DNA of 64,000 nucleotides, from the NCBI RefSeq assembly GCF_003096275.1, contig NZ_QENQ01000001.1:3618009-3682008 (forward strand), given 5' to 3'. Source of the stretch: Sphingomonas pokkalii. Its GTDB lineage: Bacteria > Pseudomonadota > Alphaproteobacteria > Sphingomonadales > Sphingomonadaceae. The notes under the pieces were generated by a model. It did no database searches, was not told where the DNA came from, and worked only from the letters and a program-made list of their open reading frames with translations. How positions within the stretch are numbered: position 1 is the stretch's first letter; each line of letters opens with the position of its first letter. A program made the translations under genes and the position numbers. Positions 39,559 to 48,101 of this stretch are shown here, in pieces.

Positions 39559-39711
39559 CTACCAGCCGTTGCGGGAGTCGCGGTCATCCAGCTTGGCAAG
39601 CAGGGCAAGCATGTCCTGCGGCAGGTTCGCGTCGTCGCCAAAGGCATTGCCGAGCGCCGCCGCGACCCCATCCCCCTGGCACGGTGCCGAAACGCGATGG
39701 GGTGTCGCCAT
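39559..39711 (-). CDS. NepR-like small anti-sigma factor (second paralogue)
   Basis: This 50-residue protein is encoded opposite the ferredoxin. ATG 39711 is preceded by GAGG. Its core VAAALGNAFGDDANLPQDM, continuing LALLAKLDD, lines up with the NepR core LADALRKAYDETVNESVPDD plus LLDLLKKLD (5673-5894): same helix, same Pro-x-Asp and same LLxKLD end. A near-consensus EcfG promoter lies 48 bases upstream. It is shorter in the loop by two residues. I call it a candidate second NepR; NepR/EcfG paralogues are known in some sphingomonads. It has no linked sigma factor here. Confidence 0.6.
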   Translation of the reverse strand: MATPHRVSAPCQGDGVAAALGNAFGDDANLPQDMLALLAKLDDRDSRNGW

Positions 39712-39758
39712 ATTTGCCTCTTCGGGCCGGGAGGATGCCGTCTGTACCACGCGGTCAA

Positions 39759-39783
39759 AACGGCTATGCATTGCTTTCGTTGC
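39759..39783 (-). promoter_or_regulatory. EcfG-like promoter for the NepR paralogue
   Basis: On the minus strand GCAAC (39783-39779), 16 bases, CGTT (39762-39759) differs from the EcfG consensus by one base in the -35. A transcript from here would carry a leader of about 40 bases before ATG 39711. Confidence 0.45.
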
Positions 39784-39839
39784 TTTGCATTTCCGCAGTT
39801 CATCGCAGCTGTACGATTTCTGGACGACAGGCGACCCCT

Positions 39840-42515
39840 TTGACCGAAGCTTCCCTTTCCGAGACGTTCGATCGTATTCGCGCGCATTCGCCGTTCCTGG
39901 GCCTGGTGCTTGGGCGCGAAGCGGATATCGCGGACGATCCCGCCACCGCGCTTCGCGATCCGCTCGGCACCGCCGCGGCGCCGACGGGTGCGATGCCGAT
40001 CGCACGCCAGCTGCGCATCGAGCGACGGCGCCTCGCGCTGATCGCTGCGATCGGCGATCTTTCCGGCGCCTATGATTTCGACCGGGTCTCGCGATTGCTG
40101 AGCGACTTTGCGGACATGGCGCTGGATCGGGCGATCACCGCGGCGATCCGCGAACGCACCCCGGACGCCCCCGTGCAGGGTTTTGCGGCGCTGGCGCTCG
40201 GCAAGCAGGGCAGCCGCGAGCTCAATTATTCGTCCGATATCGATCCGATCCTGATCTTCGATCCGGCCAGGTTGCCCTGTCGCCCGCGCGAGGCGCCCGA
40301 GGAGGCGGCCGTCCGCATCGCGCGGCGCGTGCTGGAACTGCTGCAGGCACGCGATGGCGACGGCTATGTCCTGCGCGTCGATCTCAGGCTGCGGCCCTCG
40401 CCCGAGGTGACCCCGATCGCGCTGCCGGTCGAAGCGGCGATCAGCTATTATGAAAGCCAGGCGCTGCCCTGGGAACGGGCGGCCTTTATCCGCGCCCGTG
40501 CCGCGGCGGGGGATCTGCCGCTGGGGCAGGGGTTTCTCGACGCGATCCGCCCCTTCGTGTGGCGGCGTGCGCTGGATTACGGCACGATCCGCGAGATCCA
40601 GGAAATCTCCCGCCGCATCCGCGACCATTACCAGCAGGGCCAGCGCTTCGGGCCCGGCTATGATCTGAAGCGCGGTCGCGGCGGCATTCGCGAAGTGGAG
40701 TTCTTCGCGCAGATCCACCAGCTCATCCATGGCGGCCGCGATGCGGCGTTGCGGGTTCCCGCAACGCGCGGGGCGCTTGCCGCGCTGGCCAAGGCCGGCC
40801 GGATCGATGCGGACGAGGCGGCAGCGCTCGATCGAGCCTATGTGCTGTTGCGGACGATCGAACATCGCCTGCAGATGATCGACGACCGCCAGACCCATAG
40901 CCTCCCCGCCGACTCCGCTGCGCTCGATCATGTCGCGCGGTTGCACGGGCTGGCGGACGGCGCCGCCTTGGTCGCGCTGCTCCAGCCGGAGGTGGAACGG
41001 GTAGGGCGCATCTATGACGCGCTGGCCGAGGCGGGCGGCGGCGGCCTTTCGAGCGATCCGGACCTGCTCGGCGAACGCCTGGCGAATGCCGGCTTCGCCG
41101 ATGCCGAGACCGCGCGCCGCATCGTCGAGGGGTGGCGCGGCGCGACCTATCCGGCGCTGCGCAGCCCCGCCGCCCAGAGCGCGCTGGAGGGCGTGCTGCC
41201 GATGCTGATCGATGCGTTCGGCGCCGCGCCCGATCCGCAGCATGCGATCACCCGCTTCGATGCGATGCTGAAGCGTCTGCCGAGCGCGATCAACATCTTC
41301 CGCCTTCTCGAAGCGCAGCCGGCGCTCACCCGCCTGCTGAGCGCGATCCTCAGCCACGCGCCGACGCTGGCCGAGCAACTCGGCCGCCGGGCGGAGCTGC
41401 TCGATGGCCTGATCGACGCCAGCGCCCTCGCCCCGGTGGACGCGGTGCCGACGCTGGTCGCGGCGATGGCGGCGGTGGAGCGCGGTGCCGATTATCAGTG
41501 GCGGCTCGAACATGTCCGTCGGATCGTCAACGAGAAGCGGTTCGCGCTCGGCGCCCAGATCGTCGCCGGGGCGAGCGATCCGCTGGATGTTTCCGCCGGA
41601 TATGCGCGCGTGGCCGAAGCCGCCATCCAGGCGCTGGCGGCGGCGGCCGTGGAAGAGTTCGCCACCCAGCACGGCCGGGTACCGGGCAGCGAACTGGTGA
41701 TCCTGGCGCTGGGCCGGATGGGCGGCGGCGCGCTGACCCACGCGTCCGACCTTGATCTGATCTACCTGTTCACCGGCGATTATGCGTTGGAATCGGATGG
41801 CCGGCGCCCGCTGGGCGCGGTAACCTATTATAACCGGCTGGCGCAGCGGGTGACGGCGGCGCTCTCCGTGCCGACGGCGGCGGGGCCGCTCTACGAGGTG
41901 GATACGCGGCTGCGCCCCTCCGGCGCGCAAGGGCCGCTGTCGGTCTCGCTGGAGGGCTTTGCGCGCTATCAGGAGAAGGATGCCTGGACCTGGGAGCATA
42001 TGGCGCTCACCCGCGCCCGGCCGGTGTTCGGTTCGGCGGCGGCGTGCGAACAGGTTCAGGCGATCATCGACGGCGTGCTGCACGGCGCGCGGCCCGATCG
42101 CGATGTCCTGGCCGATGCGCGCAAGATGCGGGCCGACATTGCGGCGCATAAGCCGCCGGCCGGTCCGCTGGATGCGAAGCTGCTCGATGGCGGCCTGGTC
42201 GACCTGGAATTTGCCGTGCACGTGCAGCAGCTGGGCCATCGCACCGGCTTCGATCCGCGGCTGGGGCGCGCGATCGACGCGCTGGTCGCACAGGGGCTGA
42301 TGCCGCCCGCCTTGCGGGCGGCGCACGATTTCCTCACGCGGCTGCTGGTGACGCTGCGGCTGGTTGCGCCGGATGCGCAGCCGCCGGGCCCGAGCACGCG
42401 GGCGCTGATCGCGCGGACGCTGGGCCTGCCCGATTGGGAAGCGGTGGTTGCGACGCTCGATGCGACGCGGCAGGAGGTGCGCCACTGCTGGGCCGCCATC
42501 CAGGCCCGCGATTGA
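39840..42515 (+). CDS. glnE: Bifunctional glutamine synthetase adenylyltransferase/deadenylase
   Basis: GlnE adds and removes AMP on glutamine synthetase in response to nitrogen status. It has the two nucleotidyltransferase domains with Asp motifs: ELNYSSDIDPILIF at about 130 (deadenylase half) and LTHASDLDLIYLF at about 640 (adenylylase half), each followed by LRPS motifs (LRLRPSPEV, TRLRPSGAQ). The length is about 891 residues. The TTG at 39840 is the likely start; the frame runs further upstream but would overlap the promoter of the NepR paralogue. It is followed by bcp with 13 bases between. Confidence 0.9.
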   Translation: MTEASLSETFDRIRAHSPFLGLVLGREADIADDPATALRDPLGTAAAPTGAMPIARQLRIERRRLALIAAIGDLSGAYDFDRVSRLLSDFADMALDRAITAAIRERTPDAPVQGFAALALGKQGSRELNYSSDIDPILIFDPARLPCRPREAPEEAAVRIARRVLELLQARDGDGYVLRVDLRLRPSPEVTPIALPVEAAISYYESQALPWERAAFIRARAAAGDLPLGQGFLDAIRPFVWRRALDYGTIREIQEISRRIRDHYQQGQRFGPGYDLKRGRGGIREVEFFAQIHQLIHGGRDAALRVPATRGALAALAKAGRIDADEAAALDRAYVLLRTIEHRLQMIDDRQTHSLPADSAALDHVARLHGLADGAALVALLQPEVERVGRIYDALAEAGGGGLSSDPDLLGERLANAGFADAETARRIVEGWRGATYPALRSPAAQSALEGVLPMLIDAFGAAPDPQHAITRFDAMLKRLPSAINIFRLLEAQPALTRLLSAILSHAPTLAEQLGRRAELLDGLIDASALAPVDAVPTLVAAMAAVERGADYQWRLEHVRRIVNEKRFALGAQIVAGASDPLDVSAGYARVAEAAIQALAAAAVEEFATQHGRVPGSELVILALGRMGGGALTHASDLDLIYLFTGDYALESDGRRPLGAVTYYNRLAQRVTAALSVPTAAGPLYEVDTRLRPSGAQGPLSVSLEGFARYQEKDAWTWEHMALTRARPVFGSAAACEQVQAIIDGVLHGARPDRDVLADARKMRADIAAHKPPAGPLDAKLLDGGLVDLEFAVHVQQLGHRTGFDPRLGRAIDALVAQGLMPPALRAAHDFLTRLLVTLRLVAPDAQPPGPSTRALIARTLGLPDWEAVVATLDATRQEVRHCWAAIQARD

Positions 42516-42528
42516 GGGAGATTCGGGC

Positions 42529-42999
42529 ATGAGCATCGAACTGGGCGACGCGCTTCCCAAGGGCGCGCTGGTAGCGGCGGACGGCAGCGCCATCGCGCTT
42601 CCGGAATGGGGCGCTGGCGCCCCGCTGCTACTGTATTTCTATCCGAAGGACGACACCTCGGGCTGCACCCGCGAGGCGCAGGATTTCTCTGCGCTGATGC
42701 CGGAATTCGCGGCGCTGGGCGTGAAGCTGCTGGGCATCTCGAAGGATCCGCCCGCCAAGCATCAGAAGTTCACCGCGAAGTACGACCTTGCCGTGCCGCT
42801 CGCCACCGATGAGGACGGCGCGCTGATGGAGGTGCTGGGCGTGTGGGTCGAGAAGTCGATGTACGGCAAGAAATATATGGGCATCGAGCGTTCGACCTTC
42901 CTGTTCGATGCCTCGGGCACGCTGGTGCGCGCCTGGCGCAAGGTGAAGGTGCCCGGCCATGCCGCCGAGGTGCTGGCCGCGGCGAAGGCACTCGGGTGA
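42529..42999 (+). CDS. bcp: Peroxiredoxin of the Bcp/PrxQ type
   Basis: This thiol peroxidase of 156 residues reduces peroxides. The peroxidatic Cys is in DDTSGCTREAQDF at about residue 46; the expected resolving Cys five residues later is absent, so it may work as a 1-Cys enzyme. FYPKDDTSG and the later RSTFLFD segment are family-typical. GGGAG lies upstream of ATG 42529. It overlaps the ferritin-like gene by four bases. Confidence 0.9.
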   Translation: MSIELGDALPKGALVAADGSAIALPEWGAGAPLLLYFYPKDDTSGCTREAQDFSALMPEFAALGVKLLGISKDPPAKHQKFTAKYDLAVPLATDEDGALMEVLGVWVEKSMYGKKYMGIERSTFLFDASGTLVRAWRKVKVPGHAAEVLAAAKALG

Positions 43000-43799
43000 G
43001 CGAAACGCGGAGCGTGGCGGCGGCGGTGCGGGCGGTGCTCGATGCCGCCGATCCGCGCGACAAGGTGATGCTGGCCCGCGCGGCGGCCCGTGACTGGCGG
43101 CTCGGTCGATTGGCCTTCCGGTTCGATGTCGCCATGCCCGATCGCCCGGCGCGCCCCGCCGCGCCCGAATTGCTGCCGCCCAATCGGATGCCGAAGCGGG
43201 GGCGGGGCGGATCGGAGCGCGGCCGTATCGCCCTGATCCACGCGCTCGCCCATATCGAATTCGTTGCGATCGACCTCGCCTTCGATCTGATCGGCCGCTT
43301 CGGGGCGCAGTTCCCGGCGGGCTTTACCGATGACTGGATGCGCGTCGGCGCCGACGAGGCGATGCACTTCGCGCTGCTCGATCGTCGGCTGCGCAGCCTC
43401 GGCAGCCATTATGGTGCGCTGCCCGCGCATGACGGTTTGTGGGATGCCGCCACCGAAACCGCCTATGATGCCAAGGCGCGGCTGGCGATCGTGCCGATGG
43501 TACTCGAAGCGCGCGGGCTGGACGTTACCCCGGCTACGATCGATCGGTTCGACGCGGCCGGCGATATCGTCACGGCGCGCATCCTGACACGCATCGTCCA
43601 GGATGAGGTACGCCATGTCCGGGCGGGGACGACATGGTTCGAATCGGCCTGCAAGGCCGATCGTTGCGTTCCGGAAACAACGTGGCAGGCGCTGGTGCGC
43701 ACCCATTTCCGCGGTGCCGTTAAGCCGCCGTTCAACGACTCGGCGCGCGACTCAGCCGGTCTGACGCGCGATTACTATCAAGCGCTTGTCGACGGCTGA
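42996..43799 (+). CDS. DUF455 ferritin-like domain protein
   Basis: This four-helix-bundle protein of 267 residues probably binds a di-iron site. Metal-ligand-like motifs are HALAHIEFVAIDLA (Glu, His), DEAMHFALLDRRL (Glu, His) and QDEVRHVRAGT (Glu, His). The family is widespread in proteobacteria but its reaction is not established. It begins at a GTG overlapping the bcp stop, so it may have a redox or iron role linked to the peroxiredoxin. Confidence 0.85.
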   Translation: MSETRSVAAAVRAVLDAADPRDKVMLARAAARDWRLGRLAFRFDVAMPDRPARPAAPELLPPNRMPKRGRGGSERGRIALIHALAHIEFVAIDLAFDLIGRFGAQFPAGFTDDWMRVGADEAMHFALLDRRLRSLGSHYGALPAHDGLWDAATETAYDAKARLAIVPMVLEARGLDVTPATIDRFDAAGDIVTARILTRIVQDEVRHVRAGTTWFESACKADRCVPETTWQALVRTHFRGAVKPPFNDSARDSAGLTRDYYQALVDG

Positions 43800-43921
43800 T
43801 TATCCTCCAAAAGAGTCCGTAAGCGAGACGGCATGGTCAGGGGCTGCCCAAACCGTCCGCATCATCCTGAAGCAGCGCGCCGGGTCGCACGGTGCTGGCT
43901 TCCATGCATTGCCGGGGACTT

Positions 43922-45094
43922 ATGGCTGTACCGTCAGAACGCAAGAACGACGATTTTGCGCGCAAGTTCCGGGATTTCTTTACCACCCGTGATTTCATTC
44001 TCCACGATGGACGCGGCCTGCGCCGCTTCAGCATCTGCGGTCGCTCGCAGGCGCTGTTCGCGAGCGCGGCGGCGATGACGATCGTGTTTTCAGGCTATGG
44101 CGTTTCGCAGGCGATGGCCGGTGCGATCGCCTATACCGCTGCCACGCCGGGTTCGCCGGAGGCACAGGTTGCCGCGATGCGCGCCGAAGTCGCCAGGATG
44201 CGCACGGAGGTAGCCCAGGCCAAGGAACAGGCCCGGCAGCAGGCGGCACAGATCGCGCAGCGCCAGGCAGTGCTGAACGCAGTTGTTTCCGGCAAGGCCG
44301 ATCGTTCGGTGCTGGCGCAGGAACTGCCGGCGCTCCCGCAGAAGACGAGCGCGCTGACCGGCGAGATCACGGCGCCGCTGCGCCGGTTGGAAGCGCGCCA
44401 GGTCGCGCTGGCCGCCAAGGCGCAGCAGGTGGGCGAGGCGCGGGTGCGCCAGGCGACGCTGCACTTCCAGAAGCTCGGTTTGCCGGCGGCGCGCTTTGTT
44501 AAGGCCGGTGCTGCCATGGGTGGGCCCTACGAACCCGCGAGCGATGAAGATGCAGGCACGACGGCGGTGGCCGCCGATGCCGATGCGCAGTTCCGTTCGC
44601 TGTTCCTGACCTGGAAGAAGCTCGATTCGATCGAGCAGAGCTCGATGACGATCCCGTCGCTGAAGCCGGTCGAACATGTCAGCTTCACGTCGATGTTCGG
44701 TGTTCGATCGGATCCGTTCCGCGGTTCGGCGGCGATGCATACGGGCGTCGATATTCCCGGCGCGATGGGTACGCCGATCTATGCGACGGCGGACGGCATC
44801 GTTTCCCATGCCGGTCGCCAGGGCGGCTATGGCAATCTGGTGGAAATCAACCATGGCCATGGCATCGAAACCCGCTACGGCCACCTTTCCAAGATCCTGG
44901 TCGCCGATAATACCCGCGTTCATCGCGGCCAGATCATCGGTCTGATGGGCTCGACCGGCCGTTCGACCGGTACCCACCTGCATTACGAGGTGCGGCTTGA
45001 TGGTCGCGCGATCAATCCCATTCCGTTCATCCAGTCCGGCGAATATGCGTCGCAGACGCCGGTGACGGGCGGTGCCATGGGTGGCCCGCGCTGA
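43922..45094 (+). CDS. M23 family (LytM-type) peptidase with coiled coil
   Basis: This inner-membrane anchored or exported protein of 390 residues has a basic N-terminus, a hydrophobic segment (about 45-65) and a long Ala/Gln-rich coiled coil (about 75-175). The LytM domain is at about 265-370: HTGVDIPGAMGTPI, ETRYGHLSKI and THLHYEVRLDG carry the zinc ligands, so it looks catalytically competent. It should cut peptide cross-links in cell-wall remodelling or division. ATG 43922 has GGGGAC upstream; the frame starts earlier at 43892. Confidence 0.87.
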   Translation: MAVPSERKNDDFARKFRDFFTTRDFILHDGRGLRRFSICGRSQALFASAAAMTIVFSGYGVSQAMAGAIAYTAATPGSPEAQVAAMRAEVARMRTEVAQAKEQARQQAAQIAQRQAVLNAVVSGKADRSVLAQELPALPQKTSALTGEITAPLRRLEARQVALAAKAQQVGEARVRQATLHFQKLGLPAARFVKAGAAMGGPYEPASDEDAGTTAVAADADAQFRSLFLTWKKLDSIEQSSMTIPSLKPVEHVSFTSMFGVRSDPFRGSAAMHTGVDIPGAMGTPIYATADGIVSHAGRQGGYGNLVEINHGHGIETRYGHLSKILVADNTRVHRGQIIGLMGSTGRSTGTHLHYEVRLDGRAINPIPFIQSGEYASQTPVTGGAMGGPR

Positions 45095-45149
45095 GGCGCG
45101 GTGCCGCTGCCGCATTGCCGGATAGCCGCCGGCGCATTATCTCGGTGGC

Positions 45150-45494
45150 ATGACGATCAGCCTCGACCATTCCGATATCGCGTTGACGCCGGCCGCTGCC
45201 GCGCGCGTCGCCGCGATTGCCGCCAAGCAGGCCAAGCCCGCGATCCTGCGGCTTTCCGTTGAGGGGGGCGGCTGTTCGGGTTTCCAATATCGCTTCGGCC
45301 TGGCCGAGGCGGTGGAGGCGGACGACACCGTGGCGGAAGTGGATGGCGTGCGGCTGGTGGTGGATCCGATCAGCCTGGATCTGGTCCGCGGCGCCCAGGT
45401 CGATTTCATCGACAATCTCGGCGGCGCCCATTTCGCGGTGACCAATCCCAACGCGGCATCCGGTTGCGGCTGCGGCACCAGCTTCTCGATCTGA
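45150..45494 (+). CDS. erpA: Iron-sulfur cluster insertion protein ErpA/IscA type
   Basis: This A-type carrier of 114 residues delivers Fe-S clusters to target proteins. The three conserved cysteines are in VEGGGCSGFQYRF and SGCGCGTSFSI. The latter ending is diagnostic. It sits ten bases before xth and, with SufE, the desulfurases and the ferredoxin, adds to the Fe-S genes in the window. Confidence 0.94.
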   Translation: MTISLDHSDIALTPAAAARVAAIAAKQAKPAILRLSVEGGGCSGFQYRFGLAEAVEADDTVAEVDGVRLVVDPISLDLVRGAQVDFIDNLGGAHFAVTNPNAASGCGCGTSFSI

Positions 45495-45504
45495 GCGCAG
45501 TCCG

Positions 45505-46275
45505 TTGAAAATCGTCAGCTATAATGTGAACGGGATCAAGGCCCGGCTGGAGCGCCTGGTCGAATATCTCACCGAAGCGCAGCCCGACATCGTCTGCCTG
45601 CAGGAACTCAAGAGTTCGGACGAGACGCTGCCCGTCGCCGCTATCGAGGCCGCCGGCTATGGTGCGGTTTGGCATGGGCAAAAGGGCTTCAACGGCGTCG
45701 CGATTCTGGCCAAGGGGCAGCAGCCGGTCGAGCGTCAGCGCGGGCTGGCCGGCGATCCGGAGGACGCTCATAGCCGCTATATCGAGGCCGAAGTCGGCGA
45801 TCTGATCGTCGGCGGCCTGTATCTGCCCAACGGCAATCCGCAGCCCGGGCCGAAATTCGAATACAAGCTTCGCTGGATGGAGCGGCTCAACGCCCGCGCC
45901 GCCGCGCTTCTCGCCGAAGAACGCCCGGCGATCCTGGCCGGCGACTTCAACGTCATCCCGAACGACGACGACACCTTCTCGGTGCGCGCCATGGCCGAAG
46001 ATGCGCTGATGCAGCCGGAATCGCGCGCCCGCTACCGCGAACTGCTGGCGCAGGGGTGGACGGATGCGCTGCGCACCCGCTTCCCCAAAGGCGGCGTCTG
46101 GACCTTCTGGGATTATCAGGCGGGTGCCTGGCAGCGCGATGCCGGCTTCCGCATCGATCATCTGCTGCTCAGCCCGCAAGCGGCCGATCGCTTCACCGGC
46201 GCGGGTGTCGACAAGGCCTATCGCGGCCGGGAAAAGGCAAGCGATCACGCACCCACCTGGGTAACGCTGCGCTGA
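45505..46275 (+). CDS. xth: Exodeoxyribonuclease III
   Basis: This AP endonuclease of the exonuclease/endonuclease/phosphatase superfamily repairs abasic sites. The motifs are complete: MKIVSYNVNGIKARL (metal Asn), CLQELK (metal Glu), LAGDFNVIP and EKASDHAPTWV (catalytic Asp-His). The length is 256. It uses a TTG start. It is the last gene of the plus-strand run before a region of about 190 bases containing a sigma-54-like promoter. Confidence 0.93.
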   Translation: MKIVSYNVNGIKARLERLVEYLTEAQPDIVCLQELKSSDETLPVAAIEAAGYGAVWHGQKGFNGVAILAKGQQPVERQRGLAGDPEDAHSRYIEAEVGDLIVGGLYLPNGNPQPGPKFEYKLRWMERLNARAAALLAEERPAILAGDFNVIPNDDDTFSVRAMAEDALMQPESRARYRELLAQGWTDALRTRFPKGGVWTFWDYQAGAWQRDAGFRIDHLLLSPQAADRFTGAGVDKAYRGREKASDHAPTWVTLR

Positions 46276-46387
46276 GCGGAGGGTGGTTGGCGCATTGTGC
46301 GGGAATTTGGTGTAATTTACCGCTTTATGGCGCTAACACACTTGGGCGAAAATCTGTAAGTGTTTGAATTATAACGTTTCGAAAAAC

Positions 46388-46402
46388 TGGCACGGCACCT
46401 GC
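46388..46402 (+). promoter_or_regulatory. Sigma-54-type promoter
   Basis: TGGCACGGCACCTGC has GG and GC exactly ten bases apart, as required for sigma-54. It shares TGGCACG and the CTGC end with the psp promoter. It lies about 65 bases before the ATG of the secreted protein at 46467; the upstream 100 bases are AT-rich for this genome and contain a TTGGCG-type element like that in the psp region. Confidence 0.75.
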
Positions 46403-46466
46403 AATACTGTTTGCATCGGCAAGAAGGACACCGCCGGGGTCCAGCGCCGAGCAACAGGAGCCAGAT

Positions 46467-46754
46467 ATGACCACCGTTCGCCACACGATTTTCGCCCGCA
46501 GCGCCGCTCTGATCGGTGCCGCTGCCGTCACGTTCGTCCTGGTTTCGCCGGCCAATGCCGCATCCGACCGTGAAATGAAGCGTCCGTCGGCGAAGGCTGC
46601 CAAGGTCCTGTCGAAGGAAGAAGCGGCTGCGAACCCGAACGTCCTCTACTGCGTCGAAGGCACCATCACCGGCTCGCGCATCCATCGCCCGAAGGTTTGC
46701 AAGACCCGCACCGAGTGGATCAAGCAGACGGGTGTCGATCCCATCGAAGAGTGA
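46467..46754 (+). CDS. Small secreted protein behind a sigma-54 promoter
   Basis: I do not recognise a named family. The 95-residue product has a signal peptide (about 1-31, with SPANAAS as the cleavage region). The mature part is basic (KRPSAKAAKVLSKEE) and then has a compact two-Cys motif, YCVEGTITGSRIHRPKVC, which may form a disulfide. The end is KTRTEWIKQTGVDP. Similar TGSR(I/L)xxxKVCxTxxEW proteins are common in sphingomonads. A sigma-54 promoter at 46388 suggests control by PspF or another activator. Confidence 0.8.
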   Translation: MTTVRHTIFARSAALIGAAAVTFVLVSPANAASDREMKRPSAKAAKVLSKEEAAANPNVLYCVEGTITGSRIHRPKVCKTRTEWIKQTGVDPIEE

Positions 46755-46764
46755 TCCTGTTTTC

Positions 46765-46810
46765 CGGCGCGCGCGGGGTGGCCAAGGGTTGCCACTCCGC
46801 CCGCCGCCCG
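46765..46810. terminator. Imperfect hairpin between convergent genes
   Basis: GCGCGGGGTGGC near 46770-46782 pairs imperfectly with GCCACTCCGCCCGC near 46791-46804. The position between convergent genes suggests a terminator, with low confidence. Confidence 0.4.
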
Positions 46811-46815
46811 GGAAA

Positions 46816-47973
46816 TCAGAGTGCCTTCTGGTAGATCAGATATTCCCGGTTGATCTTGCTTTCGATCGCATCGGCGATCGCGATCATTCCCTGGTTATCG
46901 TCCAGGATCCAGCCGATCTCGCCCCGGCTCGCGCCATATTTGGCCACGGCGGCGCGACGGATATATTCGATCATCATGAAGGCCAGCTGGCTCGCCAGGC
47001 GCGAGCTTTGCAGGCGCTTCACCACCCCCATCAGCGGCACGCGCATCGTCCGCGACTTCGGTTTGCGCAGCCATAGCAGCAGCTTTGCCCAGCCGAACGG
47101 CAGCAGCGATCCCTTGAGCGGCTTCAGCGGCTCGTTGAGGTCGGGCAGGGTGACCATGAACGCGACCGGCTCGCCATCATATTCGGCGATACGGATCAGG
47201 TCGTTGAACACCAGCGGTTTCAGCTTCTTGCCGACATCGTCCACCTCGGGCTGGGTGAGCGGCACGAAGCCCCAGTTGTCCGACCATGCATCGTTGAGGA
47301 TGGCAAGGATGATCGCGGCTTCCTCGGCGAACTTCGCCTTGTTCACCTCACGGATGTGGATGCGCGGGTTCTTCTCCCCGGCCGCGACGATGCGCTGGAC
47401 GATCGGCGGGAATTGCTTGCTGATGTCCAGATCGTAGGTGACGATCTTCTTGGCAGCCCCATAGCCCACCCCCTCAATCCACCCCTGGTAGCGCGCAGGG
47501 TGGTGGCCCATCAATACCGTCGGCGGGTGATCGTGCCCCTTCACCAGCAGCCCCGGCTCTTCCCAGATCGACAGGCTCACCGGTCCCAGTGCCTTGGTCA
47601 TACCCTTGGCGCGCAGCCAGTCTTCGGCCTGCGCGATCAGCGCGGCGGCGACGGTTGGATCTTCTGCCTCGAACAAGCCCCAGAATCCGGTGCCCGGCCC
47701 GAATCCCTGCTCGGCCGGCATCTGCAGCGCCAGCGTGTCGATATGCGCGGAAATGCGCCCGACCACCTTGCCCGCGCGTTCCGCCAGGAACAGCTGCGCC
47801 TCGGCATGGCTGAACCAGCCATTCTTCTTTGGGTTGATCGTTCCGGCGACTTCTTCGCGCAAGGGCGGCACCCAGTGCGGATCGTCGCCGTTCAGGCGAT
47901 AGGCGACTTCGATGAACGCCTTGGTATCGGCCTTGCCCGATACCGGACGGACCTTGAGATCGGTGCTGGCCAC
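46816..47973 (-). CDS. Candidate bacterial ceramide synthase (GNAT-like, bCerS type)
   Basis: This 385-residue protein has an acyltransferase-like (GNAT) fold, with the N-terminal motif VPPLREEVAGTINPKKNGWF and a C-terminal segment GEIGWILDDNQGMIAIADAI in part. Proteins of this family, often annotated as N-acetyltransferase or dATP pyrophosphohydrolase, include the bacterial ceramide synthase that N-acylates the sphingoid base in Caulobacter. The window also has serine palmitoyltransferase and a cerR-like reductase, which supports this role. It uses a GTG start. It is divergent from a desaturase. Confidence 0.65.
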   Translation of the reverse strand: MASTDLKVRPVSGKADTKAFIEVAYRLNGDDPHWVPPLREEVAGTINPKKNGWFSHAEAQLFLAERAGKVVGRISAHIDTLALQMPAEQGFGPGTGFWGLFEAEDPTVAAALIAQAEDWLRAKGMTKALGPVSLSIWEEPGLLVKGHDHPPTVLMGHHPARYQGWIEGVGYGAAKKIVTYDLDISKQFPPIVQRIVAAGEKNPRIHIREVNKAKFAEEAAIILAILNDAWSDNWGFVPLTQPEVDDVGKKLKPLVFNDLIRIAEYDGEPVAFMVTLPDLNEPLKPLKGSLLPFGWAKLLLWLRKPKSRTMRVPLMGVVKRLQSSRLASQLAFMMIEYIRRAAVAKYGASRGEIGWILDDNQGMIAIADAIESKINREYLIYQKAL

Positions 47974-48101
47974 GCGGAGATTCCCCAGAATTCTTGATAC
48001 GGCGCAATGCAGTCGAGCGTCCGAAGGCGCCTGTCAAGCGGCACGCGGCATTGCCCCTCGGGCGCTTTGTAATGCCACCTTATAGCCACTATCTAAGGCC
48101 A

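Noticed and set aside
38961..42593. Very long minus-strand open frame (about 1200 codons) opposite glnE and part of the desulfurase operon
   Set aside because: It is a GC-rich shadow frame: it is rich in Arg, Gln, His and Ala without recognisable domains, and the opposite strand has glnE with full motifs.
43620..43650. GGTTCGAATC string resembling a tRNA T-arm
   Set aside because: It lies inside the DUF455 coding sequence and there is no surrounding cloverleaf.
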